Positions 1-12,454 of a stretch of 64,000 nucleotides of DNA are shown here, in pieces. The stretch spans positions 6,461,445 through 6,525,444 of the forward strand of contig JABACO010000010.1 in NCBI GenBank assembly GCA_013339895.1. Reading direction: 5' to 3'. Each line of letters starts with the position of its first letter. Position 1 is the first letter of the stretch. The notes beneath the pieces are model-generated. The model had not been told where the DNA came from, did not search any database, and worked only from the letters and a program-made list of their open reading frames with translations. Position numbers and translations under genes: made by a program. The stretch is from Ephydatia muelleri. Lineage: Eukaryota > Porifera > Demospongiae > Spongillida > Spongillidae.

Positions 1-273
1 AACGTAGAAACCATATTTCCTGTCGCTCCCAGGAGATTCTGTCGCGCATGCATATTTTGTCTCAAATTGTGACATGATTGAGAATTCACACATGCTCCTG
101 ATGCATTCAGACTGTTTTAGAACAAAAAGGGAAACAGTACCAATTAGTGCATGGATTTCCTGACGAGGCCTGGAGATACACGCAAGCAATCGCAATGGAA
201 CCACTTCTGGCATCATCGCATTGCACCATCTTCCTGTATACGGGAGCCTAACATATTTCAACCACTTCTTCCT

Positions 274-763
274 TCAAGACTTTAGGCCTTTGTGCAGCGA
301 TGCTTTGTGAAGGGAAAAGGTAAAACGCCACCATATTGGAAGCACTGTAGCAAGTGTTTCCGCATTAAAATTACAGCATACAAAGATCTTGCCCATTGCA
401 TAATGCAGTGGCAGTCGCAATATAGTAAAAATGCCACAATCACGTGCCCCAGATTGCTCCTGCATCGTGATGTATTCCAGTACAATGAAATCCTTGCTTG
501 CCTGCAGCATATCTGCAATAATGCAGTGAAAGTTTCTGATGGTGTGAACTGTCAAACACTTGGACAACACCACTTGAACATCCAAATATTGACACAGTTA
601 TCCAGTGGTTGCCATTCTCATAGAGACACTGGACGAATTGGTGGTCTTTGTGAACATCAAATGTTCTGATGTACTGCAGTGATGTACTTTGCAGGCCTGC
701 CATATCTGGGTGCTGTTCTTGTAGCAGATACTGAGCCGCTGCAATAAAGTGTACATACATCAA
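274..763 (-). pseudogene. Ulp1/C48-like cysteine protease fragment
   Basis: The minus strand encodes the core of a Ulp1-type (SUMO protease, clan CE) peptidase. Visible landmarks in order are a GNHWITVS block carrying the catalytic-type His, a VQVFDS block with the Asp, and QSGARDCGIF with the Gln and the Cys. Spacing fits the C-terminal protease domain of the family, which cleaves ubiquitin-like peptide bonds. No N-terminal part or flanking domain is seen. The landmarks do not lie in one reading frame, so the copy looks broken (about one break). Such domains occur both in host SENP genes and in transposon-encoded proteins of invertebrates; the sequence does not tell which. The family call is fairly safe, the origin unknown. 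Confidence 0.55.
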
Positions 764-1160
764 GCCTCAGGATATTCCAACACAGCTGCACCAAACACAA
801 GAGGAAACTTTTTATTAGGTTGCTCATCTAATAGATGACATGGTGAGTGGGCAATTCGCTATTGCGAAAGTATTGCAGAAGCTTCTTCCAGCATGGCACC
901 AGCTGCTACAAGGCTGTTTTTTTCATGGACAACTTTTGGTGGTACATCTTTTCTTACATTTGCAATTATCATCCATAGAGATGTTTCCTTAGAGCAGAAA
1001 ACGTAATATGATAATTCCATTGATTAAGTTACAACTAGACAGGCCATACCTAAGTGAGTCTTCTTTGTCAACAGATTTCAAGGTGTGGAGAGGTGATGAT
1101 GTTAGGATGACAATGGTCTATGTGAACGGAATGAAAACATATACACAGGTGCAGTGTGTG
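764..1160. other. no gene recognised
   Basis: This is AT-rich spacer between the protease relic and the purine-rich minisatellite. I see no coding pattern, splice-bounded exon or repeat here. Confidence 0.4.
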
Positions 1161-1215
1161 TAAATGGAACGGGGCCGATCATTTTGGATTAACCTGTGTG
1201 TATCACACAGATTGA

Positions 1216-1412
1216 TGGACATGGAGGAAAGAAAAGAGGTGATAGAGACAAAGGAGGAGCAGAGAAAGGAGGTAGAGGAGAGAATAGAGATGGAGGAGAG
1301 AAAGGAGGTGGAGGAGAGAAAGGAGGTGGAAGAGAGAAAGGAGGTGGAGGAGAGAAAGGAGGTGGAGGAGGTGAGGAGATAAAGGAGGAGAGAAAGGAAG
1401 TGGAAGAACTGG
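1216..1412. repeat. purine-rich GGAGAGAAAGGAGGT-type minisatellite
   Basis: The plus strand is almost pure purine and iterates variants of an 18 bp unit (GGAGGAGAGAAAGGAGGT). All frames stay open, giving EERKEV-type or Ser/Leu-rich translations that I regard as shadows. The tract abuts and seems to have replaced most of the FN3 exon of the receptor fragment just downstream. Such polypurine strands can form triplex DNA. Confidence 0.8.
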
Positions 1413-1416
1413 CATG

Positions 1417-2603
1417 GCATGTTGTGTCGGAAAAGGTAACGTAGAAGTTATATGGAGCATCCAGAACACCTGAAAGTGAAATATTTACTTGTTTAAAATA
1501 GCAGATAAATAAATATAATTGTTACTAGACACTATTAAACTGCAGTTATGGATACATTGGGCAGCAACACGATATGACTATGTTAAGAGGAAGGGATTAA
1601 TATGACTAGACATGTCATTTAGTAGATATATAGCTGCACATCTACACATACATTTCTCTTCAAGGGATTGTGGGTGGGAGCAGGCCAAAACAGATTCTGT
1701 GCTGGCCATGACCAACAGAGTCAGCCAACACCAGTCTTTCCACACTGGCTAGGTGAGAAGCCACTTGTGAAAAGGCCTTCAATGCCACTGGGCCCCAGGT
1801 TTGCACCTCTCGTCTTTGCCATTGGTATGCCTTACCAGTCCAATTCTGCACACTTGGATCACGCAATTTATTTATGTGAAAGTAACCATTTGCTATATTA
1901 TTTTCTTCGTATGTTATAATTATACACATACAGGAAAATTATTACTATCTACAGTATCTGTTGTACACTTGAAATTTGCTATCAGTATAAATACATCCGG
2001 ATTAAATAAATTTGCAAACTATTCAAAGTAACATCTCAGACTTGCAATTTTCTGTGCATTTTTTAATGCAAGCATTACATTTTATTTGTGTACACTAGAA
2101 ATTGTATAATGTATGTGCTAGGCTTTCGCAGAAAGCATCCCAATTATAATAATATTATCATTATTATAATATTATAATACATGTTACATATCATTCACAT
2201 ACATCCCCCAAACAAGCAAGCAGAACAACTCTAAGCCTATTTGAGGGAGCCCCAATGACCCTAACCAGTTGCATCTTTTGATGTTTCCTTGTGCACAATT
2301 AGGTTTGTGATTCTGTGGTATTTATATGCCATTGGCCTGTTAGCATGTGTGCATGCAAGTTGTGTGTTCCCTATTAGTTTGGAACCTTGGTAGACATATA
2401 CAAGGTCTGTTTTGTTCCTGGACTTTACTCTATAAGATATTACAATCATGAACACAGCACTAAATAATCATTGTGAACATTATAACCAGTTTTGTGTATC
2501 AGTGCAACTATTTGCCTTCCTTGGAGAAATAACTTCACACGATCACTTGACCTATAGTTAGATAATGCACGCCCAGCTATGCAGATCACTATAATGAATG
2601 GTT
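1417..2603 (-). pseudogene. truncated Ig-FN3 receptor fragment (third locus of the 21-28 kb family)
   Basis: About 1420-1920 matches 22650-23150, and about 1930-2600 matches 26500-27170, both on the minus strand. It retains the last ~28 codons of an Ig exon (ending SDRVKLFLQ, 2518-2603), the following intron, and the first ~17 codons of an FN3 exon (GVLDAPYNFYVTFSDTT, from 1469 down to ~1417). The FN3 exon then runs into the purine minisatellite. The splice donor after the Ig exon, GT in the intact gene, reads GA here, so splicing is lost. The intron lacks the 3.3 kb insertion carried by the 21-28 kb gene and so shows the empty-site state. Confidence 0.8.
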
Positions 2604-2934
2604 ACAGTATAACCTTGCGCCTCCCATGTCGCCGGCAGTATTCAAAACGGCACGCGTAAGGCTATTCGCTAGTCGCTACGCCTCACATCATCGTCTAGTC
2701 TTGTAATAAAGCTTTCCCATTTTCCATCATCTTGCTAAAATCATCGTCTTATACCGTACTGCCTAGACATAATCAGAGATAATATTATGGGCGGAGAGAA
2801 CTGTTTGGCGGAGCCAAAACAATTGATTTTTAAAACTAACTGGCGATTTGCAATTGGCGATTTAAGGCGATGTATAATTTGGCGGTAATGATATGATTAA
2901 TGCTAGCTATAGCGCTATAGCGGTACTTAACCAG

Positions 2935-3124
2935 TGCAGTTAGGTCTAATTACTTTATTTAGACTTGGGCCGAAGAGCGGCTGCGGCCTGGCAGCCAAGG
3001 CTGCATCATCCTCATCCTCAGAACCATCCCCATTGGCGTTGAGTTCGTCATCAACCTCCGCATCAGAAAGATTTGAATCTGAATCGGACTCAATTGGAGA
3101 CTCGAGCTCTGATTCGTCATTAAC
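2935..3124 (-). other. acidic coding-like remnant
   Basis: An open minus-strand stretch without ATG begins after a possible AG acceptor at about 3125 and ends in a TAA near 2935. It encodes an acidic Ser/Asp/Glu-rich peptide (SDSDSNLSDAEVDDELN, then GSEDEDDAALAARPQP). Acidic stretches like this are common at the ends of transposase proteins, but nothing here identifies the family. It may be an orphan exon. Low certainty. Confidence 0.3.
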
Positions 3125-3686
3125 TTATTGAACTCCAAGCACATATAAACATGCATGCTCACAAAACGATAATTATCTGCCTCACCATTCATGCAGTGCT
3201 ATGTGTTATATTGTACGTGTTGATCAAAATCACTTTGAATATGTATACAAGTGCAATACTGACATGGATGTAACCCCTTAGTCATACAAATATGTGGTCC
3301 TGGTGTAAGCACATTTTGTGTGTCCATTATAACCCACTGCATCTTTTGTTGCACAACCCATGCACAATGCTAACTTGCAAAAGGGGGGGAGTGAACAGGC
3401 ATGATATACTACACTGATGTGAGCTACGCATTCCTGTTCTTGCTGTATTAAAGTGATGCATTAGTGAAATCATCTGAATAATGGGGTACTTTAGCCAGTG
3501 TGAGAGGAAACATTGTACATGGACTTATAAGGTTACAAGCGCAGCAAGCATATGCATGCATCATTGAGCTGTGACTGATCAACACATTTTTGCACGCACT
3601 CATGCATGAATGGTGTAACGGTTGTGTGTGCATGCATGCATACACGTATTTGGCGTTCAAAGAGTTAAACCTGGTTGGTGCACTGG
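3125..3686. other. no gene recognised
   Basis: Spacer rich in TGCATGCA-like words. No coding exon or repeat family was recognised here. Confidence 0.35.
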
Positions 3687-6300
3687 TCAGCTGTCAGGGA
3701 TGGTACCAGTAGAAGGCCCAGCAGCAGCCAGATCTGACGCTTCATCAATCGCGCCCGGTAATCCAGTTGTTGCTGCTGCCCTCCGCTGTCGCTCAGCATT
3801 CGTTGGGCGATCCCGCGGCCCCTTAGACTCAGCAGCTGCCCTCTGCTCAGTGAAAATGACCTTTCTACGCTTTGCGCCCATTTTTTTCTTGACCTTTCCC
3901 TTCGCAGATCGTAGGGGCAAGGGCTTCTCTGCTGCTTCCTGCCCGACAGCATGAGTGATCATGCCTCTCTCTATCCAGGTTTTCCTGCTGGCTTTGCAGC
4001 TGCCCTGCCAACATCTTGGGCCCAATCAGGCTGGAGGGTCTCTGCATGGGGACCTTCAGGGAAACTGTTTAGCTGTTGTAGCCATTGCTGCAGCTTCTCT
4101 GCAGCATCATCATCGTCGTTCTCAAGGGTGTCATATGCTCCTGGTCCGTTGTCTGCTACAAGTGGCTGTTCATCAGCAGGATACAGCTGACCTGCAAAGG
4201 CCAACCTCACTGCCTCACGCTGGAAATCTGTATTGAAGCACTGTAAAATGCCAACTTTTTTCCACGTGTTCTTTACAAGGATCTTGTCCTCACTGATTCG
4301 TTTGAAGGCATGCGCCAGAAACATTGAGAGGAGGGGGTTCAAAACCGATATTCTCAGGTCAACAGTCTGATCATCAGGTGGCACCCCATCCTTGATCATG
4401 TTCATGTGCAATGCAATGATAAGACGCGGCATTGACGCTGTTAGGATATGTTTTGGGGTTTAGGGTTTAGGGTTTAGGGCCGCACTGAATGCGCGAGAGA
4501 CCAGGTCAATTTGCACCAGGAATCCGAATCCAGTGTCAAAAAGCACCCGTCTAGCACCAAAATTTTTTAGCAATGTTTTGGCCGTCAACGACCACTTGAC
4601 GAGGGCGCCTTCGGTGCCATATTAAATATCCTATAGACAGCACAGAGTGCATCCTTAAATGGCTTCTGAATCCCTACATCCATTGGTTGAAGGACACTGC
4701 ATGTGTTAGAAATTCAGTATACATCACACTACAACAACTAACAGCTATTAAATTCACACACATTTACCTGGTACAATTGGCCAGAAATCCAGAATGAACT
4801 TCACAATCAGCCATGGAGCCTTGTCCTTTAGGTGGGTCAAAAAAGCCTCGCTGAATTGGACACTCCAGACGTCAAACAGATACACAGTTGCAATAGACAA
4901 ATTGGAACAAAAGGATATATGATGCAGGATCAACATCGTCAATGGTGGATGGTGTATAGCAGCATACAGGTCTGGGTAATCCTCAGGCAAGTTAAGCTTC
5001 TTCTTCGCCTCCAGCAGATAAGGGAGATGGCCAATGTCAAAGAGAAGCTTGAATGTCTCAAGATTGGACCAGTTGTTATCTGACCATGTAATGCTCCAGC
5101 CCAAGTCGAACAACAGCTTGCGGTCTTCTTTAGGTGGCAGGCCACTTTTTGGTCTTCCCCGTGAGCACAACCTGATATGGTAGGAAGGTGCCATCAGCTA
5201 CTGCTGCAACCACAGTTACCTGAGAGGATGCAACAAGTTAAAAGAATCTTGTGAACGAAGACATTTCACAAAGAAAAACAAGAGCAAAAACACATGCATA
5301 CCTGGCGCTTGTCATCGATGCCCAACAATCGAAGGATGTTGTTGCTGTAGATGGTATGAGTGAACTGCAGGAGCCACAGCCTAACCATCACCTCCCAGCC
5401 TTTTGGAAGCTTTTGAGCTTCCTTGGTTGCCACCCAGACCCTCATGTTCAGCCGCCTAATGAGGCTCCTGATCCGTGTTTCGGCTGCACGTGAAGATGCC
5501 ACCATTCTCCACCAACAATCCCCTGGGCCTTGATGAGGGGCGCAAGGTTGCAGAGGTAACTGCCACTGTAGGGCTGTTCACCTGCTGAAAAATCAGCTAC
5601 TCAATTTCCTTCACAAGAGATGTTGGGAGGGTCCAAGGGTGCTTCCAAGCTGGTGCTGCACCCCCCTCCAAGTGTGCTATCTTATGTGCCCGCAACCAGT
5701 TCTCCAGTGTCTTCTCACTGAGCTTCGCAAAGGCATCGAAGTTCAGCTACAGAAGAGTGGGATAACAGTGTTTTAACAAGGCACTGCTATCACCAATAAA
5801 GATCAGAGTGCTCTCTCACTTTCAAGTGCTCAGTGGTATCATTGACAGTGCCCCAGGGCCCCAAAACTCCCCTGGCAGGCTGGCCGTTGAAGGTCTTCAT
5901 TGGGATGTTGAGCCAACCAGGGTATCTACGAGAGTGTCGCTCGATGGCAAGACTTTTTAGGTGTTGAGGCCATCTACCCTAGCCACTAGCGTAAGGGCCC
6001 CTCTTTCCGGCTGATGGTCTTTCCTGTCAGCTGGCTCAATTGGACGCGTCATCTCAGCAAGAACTGTCCGAAAAAGCACAGCTTGCTTTGACACAAGAGC
6101 ATTACTGGTCTGCTCTGTCATACATGCGGACCATGACTGGAATGTTAGCTGGCTCACCGGCCCGTAACTCTCGGTCCTGTCGTGCCTGTCTCCGTTGTTC
6201 CTGCTGCTGGACGACTGCTGGATCGATGTGATCGCGCGCGCGATCGACTCTGCTGGCGATGGAAATGGTCTCCTTAGGCACGGTTTTCAGTCTCACATCA
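3687..6300 (-). pseudogene. pogo/jerky-like DDE transposase gene, intron-containing and broken
   Basis: Minus-strand exons spell a DDE_1-type transposase. In protein order: a QQQEQRRQARQDREL region (~6200); GWLNIPMKTFNGQ and VNDTTEHLK (exon end 5820); FAKLSEKTLENWLRAHK (5746 down to ~5590); RVWVATKEAQKLPKGWE (~5420); then LGIDDKRQ joined over an 81 bp GT-AG intron (5222-5302) to VTVVAAVADGTFLPYQVVL; the DNNWSNLETFKLLFD block; LFDVWSVQFSEAFL; SVLQPMDVGIQKPFK (~4640-4700); and a basic C-terminal tail ending at 3687. The LQPMDVGIQKPF block is the classic end of this fold. At least two reading-frame breaks and an unspliced-looking insert near 4900 argue against function. It could be an old transposon or a decayed domesticated gene. 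Confidence 0.75.
4459..4479 (+). repeat. three TTTAGGG units (telomere-like)
   Basis: Three perfect tandem TTTAGGG heptamers, preceded by GGGG. This is the plant/algal telomere unit rather than the animal TTAGGG, so it is more likely chance or local slippage than an interstitial telomere. It lies between two coding pieces of the pogo-like gene. Confidence 0.7.
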
Positions 6301-6633
6301 AACGGAGTGCACTGTTTTTTAGTAGGCTGAATTAACTGCCGTGAAGGTTGTTAAAGTCGTGATTGAGAGCGGGCTCCCTCGGGGAATCGGGGGAGGATCC
6401 TCAGCAGAGAGAGTAGAGGGATACAGCCCAATGCAGAACTACCAGTACCAGCGTGGAGAAAGGAATTAGACTCGTACGGCCAGCTACCTGGTATACTGGT
6501 ACCAGTATTAACACCCAATAACAGTGCTAGTGCTACCAGCAAGGTAGTGTCTTTGAACAATGAAGTAATCATTTAGCGCTTTTAAGAGTGGCAAGAGCCA
6601 TACATCCAGCATCCCTCCTAAGGCTAAGCCTAC

Positions 6634-6700
6634 AGCTACAGTGGAACCCCGAAATGCGGACTCCCTGAAATACGGACACCTCGATAAACAGGACACTATA
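6634..6700. mobile_element. pogo/Tc1-like terminal sequence
   Basis: TACAGTGGAACCCCGAAATG followed by repeated GGACxCC...TACGGACACC words resembles the termini of pogo/Tigger-type elements (CAGT-GAACCxCGATAAT-like). It lies 330 bp upstream of the pogo-like gene's 5' end, so it may be that element's terminus. I found no matching inverted end on the other side. Confidence 0.4.
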
Positions 6701-8325
6701 TACGATGGTCGACATCACTGAAGTGGACCAAGGCTAGTAGGGGCCCTGATGTTTCAAACTGGATGTTGGGTACCTGAGCAGTTAGTACAAGCACTCCTGA
6801 GTCTTACTGCAGTATAGCCTCACATTTGTATCTCTTGCACCCTCCTACAGAGGCCATGCCAAGTATGTGAGGTCAAGATGGCCGACATCACCAAGGCTAG
6901 TAGGGGCTCTGATGTTTCAAACTGGATGTTAGGTACCTAAGCAGTTAGTACAATTACTCCTGAGTCTAACTGCAGTATAGCCTCACATTTGTATCTCTTG
7001 CACCCTTACAGAGGCCATGCCAATTGTGTGAGGTCAAGATGGCCGACATCACTGAAGTGGTAGTAGGGGCCCTGATGTTTCAAACTGGATGTTAGGTACC
7101 TGAGCAGTTAGTAAAAGCACTCCTGAGTCTAACTACAGTATAGCCTCACATTTGTATCTCTTGCACCCTCCTGCAGAGGCCATGCCAAATGTGTGAGTCA
7201 AGATGGTCGACATCACTGAAGTGGACCAAGGCTAGTAGGGGCCCTGATGGTTCAAACTGGATGTTGGGTACCTGAGCAGTTAGTACAAGCACTCCTGAGT
7301 CTTACTGCAGTATAGCCTCACATTTGTATCTCTTGCACCCTCCTACAGAGGCCATGCCAAGTGTGTGAGGTCAAGATGGCCGACATCACCAAGGCTAGTA
7401 GGGGCTCTGATGTTTCAAACTGGATGTTAGGTACCTAAGCAGTTAGTACAATCACTCCTGAGTCTAACTGCAGTATAGCCTCACATTTGTATCTCTTGCA
7501 CCCTCCTACAGAGGCCATGCCAATTGTGTGAGGTCAAGATGGCCAACATCACTGAAGTGGACCGTGGCTAGTAGGGGCCCTGATGTTTCAAACTGGATGT
7601 TAGGTACCTGAGCAGTTAGTAAAAGCACTCCTGAGTCTAACTACAGTATAGCCTCACATTTGTATCTCTTGCACCCTCCTGCAGAGGCCATGCCAAGTGT
7701 GTGAGGTCAAGATGACCGACATCACTGAAGTGGACCGTGGCTAGTAGGGGCCCTGATGTTTCAAACTGGATGTTAGGTACATGAATAGTTAGTACAAGCA
7801 GTCCTGAGTCTTACTGCAGTATAGCCTCACATTTGTATCTCTTGCACCCTCCTACAGAGGCGATGCCAAGTGTTTGAGATCAAGATGGCCGACATGGACC
7901 AAGGCTAGTAGGGGCTCTGATGTTTCAAACTGGATGTTAGGTACCTGAGCAGTTAGTACAATCACTCCTGAGTCTAACTGCAGTATAGCCTCACATTTGT
8001 ATCTCTTGCACCCTCCTGCAGAGGCCATGCCAAGTATGTGAGGTCAAGATGGCCGACATCACCAAAGTGGACCGTGGCTAGTAGGGGCCCTGATGTTTTA
8101 AACTGGATGTTAGGCACCTAAGCAGTTAGTGCAATCACTCCTGAGTCTAACTGCAGTATAGCCTCACATTTGTATTTATTGCACCCTCCTGCAGAGGCCA
8201 TGCCAAGTTTGTGAGGTCAAGATGACCGACATCACTGAAGTGGACCGTGGCTAGTAGGGGCCCTGATGTTTCAAACTGGATGTTAGGTACATGAACAGTT
8301 AGTACAAGCAGTCCTGAGTCTTACA
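6701..8325. repeat. ~169 bp satellite array, about ten monomers, with ~500 bp higher-order period
   Basis: Monomer landmarks are AAGATGGCCGACATCAC, GGCTAGTAGGGGCCCTGATG, TTTCAAACTGGATGTTAGG and TAGCCTCACATTTGTATCTC. The GACATCAC or equivalent anchor occurs near 6709, 6881, 7045, 7208, 7381, 7545, 7716, 7889, 8053 and 8227. Monomers 1/4, 2/5 and 3/6 are the closest matches (shifts of about 500), so a three-monomer unit was amplified. The array starts right after the pogo-like terminus. No long open frame runs through it. Confidence 0.92.
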
Positions 8326-9637
8326 CTGTACATGTACCAAAGTTCAAATGACTACAGATTCGTTTGACGGCTGTTTTGAAGAGTGCAGCTACAGCACTTC
8401 AAGTGCATGGTCTGTATCCCTTGTATGGTCTCAAATTAACATGGCTGGGTGATGGACATGCCAGTGCTCCACCTTCTTTCTGTCAATCTGAGGTTCATTT
8501 TTCTTTCCCTAGCTGACCTCTGGCTGGGAACTTCAGATAGTGTGGTGCTTCGCTGGGGATCCTCTCTTGTGCCATGGGTTAGACAAAAGGCTGGTACATA
8601 CATCTGTTTGGGTCATTTTGTAAACCGTTTTGAGCCATATGTGCTCGTAAAACACCTGACAAATTGAATAGTTTGCAAAGTGTACTGAATATATTGCCCT
8701 TTTACCATGATTGTCTTGATAAATAAATCAGTTGCGAAGGATCTGGAGAATGTACATACCAAATACACTCGTATACATGCATACATGTAAGATCAAAAGA
8801 GAAGCCATCCCTCGAAGCACCAATATGGATAACACTCCCTCTACATAGCATGAAGCTTCTCAGTACATCACTCCTTCCCCATGTCATCAAGTTGCTTGAC
8901 ACATTAAGAGTACATATCTACCTGGGCCCAATTGCCAATATCTGTACTTTGCATATTCCTCGTCGCACATTTGTTGCAAATGTCGCACAAACTGCCGTCT
9001 AATGTATTTATTTATACAACAGTTGTACATATATTTTTGGGGGTGATTACATCATGATATGCCATGCAAGGCTGGGCCTCATTTCAAAGGCCATTACAAA
9101 TTTTCATAGTGGCAATGAGGGTGAGATATATATACTGTAGTCTTGGTCCCAGACTAACCCGCAGCAGCAGGTGGATTACTTAACCACTACACCTGTTTAA
9201 AGTAGCGGTGATGTGTAATTACTTCCAATGGGTATGGGACTGAGGTTATGAAAGTAGTAACAAAAAACAAAGAGTTTAGGTATATCGGACAACGGGCAAG
9301 CTACCTAACTGGAAAGGTTTGAGCTACCAATGAGTGAACGACCTCCCTTACAAGCACAAAGGAAACAATATTTCAACTGATAAGAGCTGTGTGTGTATCT
9401 TGGGCCCCCTGCTGTTGTGGTGTACATTAGCACAGATACACTCATCATTAGACAAACTTGAAAGAGAAAAAAGCAGTACAGTACACACTGAAAACTGTTA
9501 CAAGATACAAATAAATGCGGACACAAAATCAGTACAACAGACGGACGAATTATCATCACTAGTGTTGCTAGACATGTCATAATGAGCACCAGCTGGGCCA
9601 TATCTGAACGCAAATGATGAATAGTGAGTGCCGGCCC
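8326..9637. other. no gene recognised
   Basis: Spacer downstream of the FIH-like gene. A ~40 bp segment near 8924 (CTACCTGGGCCCAATTGCCA and following) recurs near 10184. Short open frames here show no family match. No promoter or RNA gene was recognised. Confidence 0.4.
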
Positions 9638-9974
9638 CTAGTACCTTCCATCAAGAATGGCATGAAGCATTGGTCCCACCTGTTAGAAGAGTACCATCAA
9701 AGATACTGTATAATGCACAATGTATTGCATGGGCACATGATACGCCTTTGTTAAATTATATCAAAAGCTTCTCATTAATAAAAACGATTGCACACACACA
9801 TAAGCAAAATCACCCAAACACTCCAGCAATAAAATATATATATATTCAACATGGTACCAGTAGAAAATATACCATTGTTGACACATACATGTACAGTGTA
9901 CATGTACATATAACACATGTACATATACAGTACATGTACATGTAGGTGTAAGGCCTGGGTACTACTGCACGTTA

Positions 9975-10091
<117 letters not shown>

Positions 10092-10473
10092 CTACGATGT
10101 CATTACACATAGCAAGGTCACTTTGGTGACTATGACAAGTTCTTCAGTACTCTAGTATCACCAGACTTGCTACATGTACATATCTACCTGGGCACAATGG
10201 CCAATATCTGTACTTTGCTTTGCTACATGTACATGCACATGTGTAGTAGTTACAGTAGTCAGCAATATCTACATGTATATTGAAAGCTCACTCTAGAACT
10301 AATACAATCAAACATAGTATGCGTGGTAAATGATAGACTGTAACATCATCAGGCACATACAAAGGATTTATGCAAGTAAAAGTGGAAACATTCTTCAGTC
10401 TATTGCAAATGACGCAGCAGGAATAAACAGTAGTAGAAATCACCTGCCCCTGCATTTACCATCTCCTACATAC

Positions 10474-10501
10474 ACGCACACACACACACACACACACACA
10501 C

Positions 10502-10549
<48 letters not shown>
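10474..10549. repeat. (CA)n microsatellite
   Basis: Long CA/TG dinucleotide run with a few CC interruptions, lying in an intron of the FIH-like gene between the exons at 9981-10091 and 10575-10638. Confidence 0.9.
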
Positions 10550-10551
<2 letters not shown>

Positions 10552-12418
10552 CACACGTGTGCAATGTTGCATACCTTGTACCAGAATGTGACTGAAATAG
10601 TTTCTTGCCCTTTTGGAATTGACTCAAAATAATGCCACCTACAGTGCAGTTAGATTGTACACAACTTTCAAAGTATATCACCAGTTGTTCCCACAGCACC
10701 TACCAGTACATGGGTATGTACAGCACCTCTCCAGCTCTGACAGTACACTCGTAACCTTCACAGTCTTGGAAGTTGGGAAATCTCTCCAGGTCAGGCTCAT
10801 CAAAGTCAACCTGGCCATATGTATGGTGCATTATGGATACACTACATAGTGTATGAACAGCAAATGCACTTGCACATTACAATTACTTTGCATGCACCAT
10901 GTCACACTGTACGTACTCCACACTTATTAATTTTTTTCTTTGCGAAAAACAGTACTCCACTGTGTTGTGAAGCTTCAACACTGACCACTCACAGATTGCC
11001 TTCACAAGAGGAGTATGTACATTGAACATCACACTAGTCAGGAGCATTGCTAGAGCCATCCTGGCAATGGAGGTCCTGCCTTCCTGACTGTACTATATGT
11101 AGTGTATGATAGAAGTTCTTAATTAAATGTTTAGTGCACATGATTTAGCAGCAACCATTCACATCACCATTACACTGCAAAGGCTTCATATCAGACAGAG
11201 TTTCAGACGCAATATTTCATTATTTAGTTAGTGTTTCATTAGTGTTCCAAATTATGTGAATTGTTTATAACAGCCATCACTACTGGTATTGGTGCAAATG
11301 GAAGATCACATGACAAGGGCGCGATGATTAGGATTGATGTTGAACTACTCAGCATCAAACCTGATCATAGAACTCTTGTCATGCTATCTTGGTGTATGAC
11401 TCTAATTGATGCTTCCTTACAAGAAAGCTGGCAATAGCCATCGTCTCTCGTTGGCTTGCTTCTGGCAATGGACAGGTACATGTACCAAGCGCAACATCAC
11501 ATACGGTACCGATACAGCAATGGTCACCTGAATACAACTGTCACCACTCCACACATCTTTCATTATTTAAAATTTTGCGTCAAAATAGTCCATATATCCA
11601 TTTAGAGCGCATTGTCCTCTAACTTATGTACATGCATTACCTGTGTGTGGGGTGTGTCTGATTAATGCCCCCCTCCCCCCTTCCTGGTGCCCATGCTGGC
11701 CCAAAGGGGTATGCAAGGATCATCCCATCACTAGGTGGGTGGGGTCCACACTCCCACAACCCAAACAGGAAGCACTGCTACAGAGTTTATAAAAGTGCAA
11801 AATTCTACTAATAAGAATATGCCCTTGGAGATACATGTACATGTAGTTGTGTTGACCTAACACATACCTGGACAAAAGACAGTATCCTATCTCGCTGAAT
11901 GGTCTGGAAAACCCACGTCCTGTACAAATTATGGTTCTTTATATATTTTTGTTGCAACAAATGCAACCACGAAGACAACACCTCACTGGCGTTTGGCAGC
12001 TTGCTGTGCAAGTCATTTATCCGTTTCATACAATCAACAAATCATTTTACACTTACAAAAAGTTAGAGCTCTGTACTTGAGGAAGGCAGTCGGTCACAGG
12101 TTAGGGGCAACCAATGGCCATCTCTACAGACGTAGCTTTACGATTAGGGCTCACATGTAGCTACATGGACACTGCAGGTAGCATGCAAACATGACCTCAC
12201 CCTAACCCCAACCATAAACCTAAAACTACATGCAAGTCCTTTGAGACCGGTGTCCCTAACCTGTGGACTGTGGCACACTCCCTCAAATGCTATTGTGAAG
12301 CGGAGTAAGGTGTAGAACAATTTGTTGGGTAAGATCAAGGGGGTCAAAAAAAGGTGTGGTTTTCCAGGCCAGTAATACTGCCCATGACAAACGACATAGC
12401 ATCAATGAGATGGGTTGT

Positions 12419-12454
12419 TGATGGGTCTTTGATGGGTCTTTGATGGGTCTTTCT
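12419..12454. repeat. three tandem 12 bp units
   Basis: TGATGGGTCTTT is repeated three times in an intron of the FIH-like gene. Confidence 0.8.

Noticed and set aside
1164-1469. Charged or Leu/Ser-rich ORFs on both strands
   Set aside because: They are frames through the purine minisatellite, whose unit length is a multiple of three; no domain or splice context.
4459-4479. Interstitial telomere
   Set aside because: Only three units and of the TTTAGGG type; too short to infer a fusion or healing event.
10330-10699. ORFs with long Thr-His or Val-Cys runs
   Set aside because: Translations of the CA microsatellite.
11868-11903. Confident assignment of a 12-codon exon to the FIH-like gene
   Set aside because: Borders and phase fit, but TIQRDRILSFVQ matches the expected segment poorly; kept only as possible.
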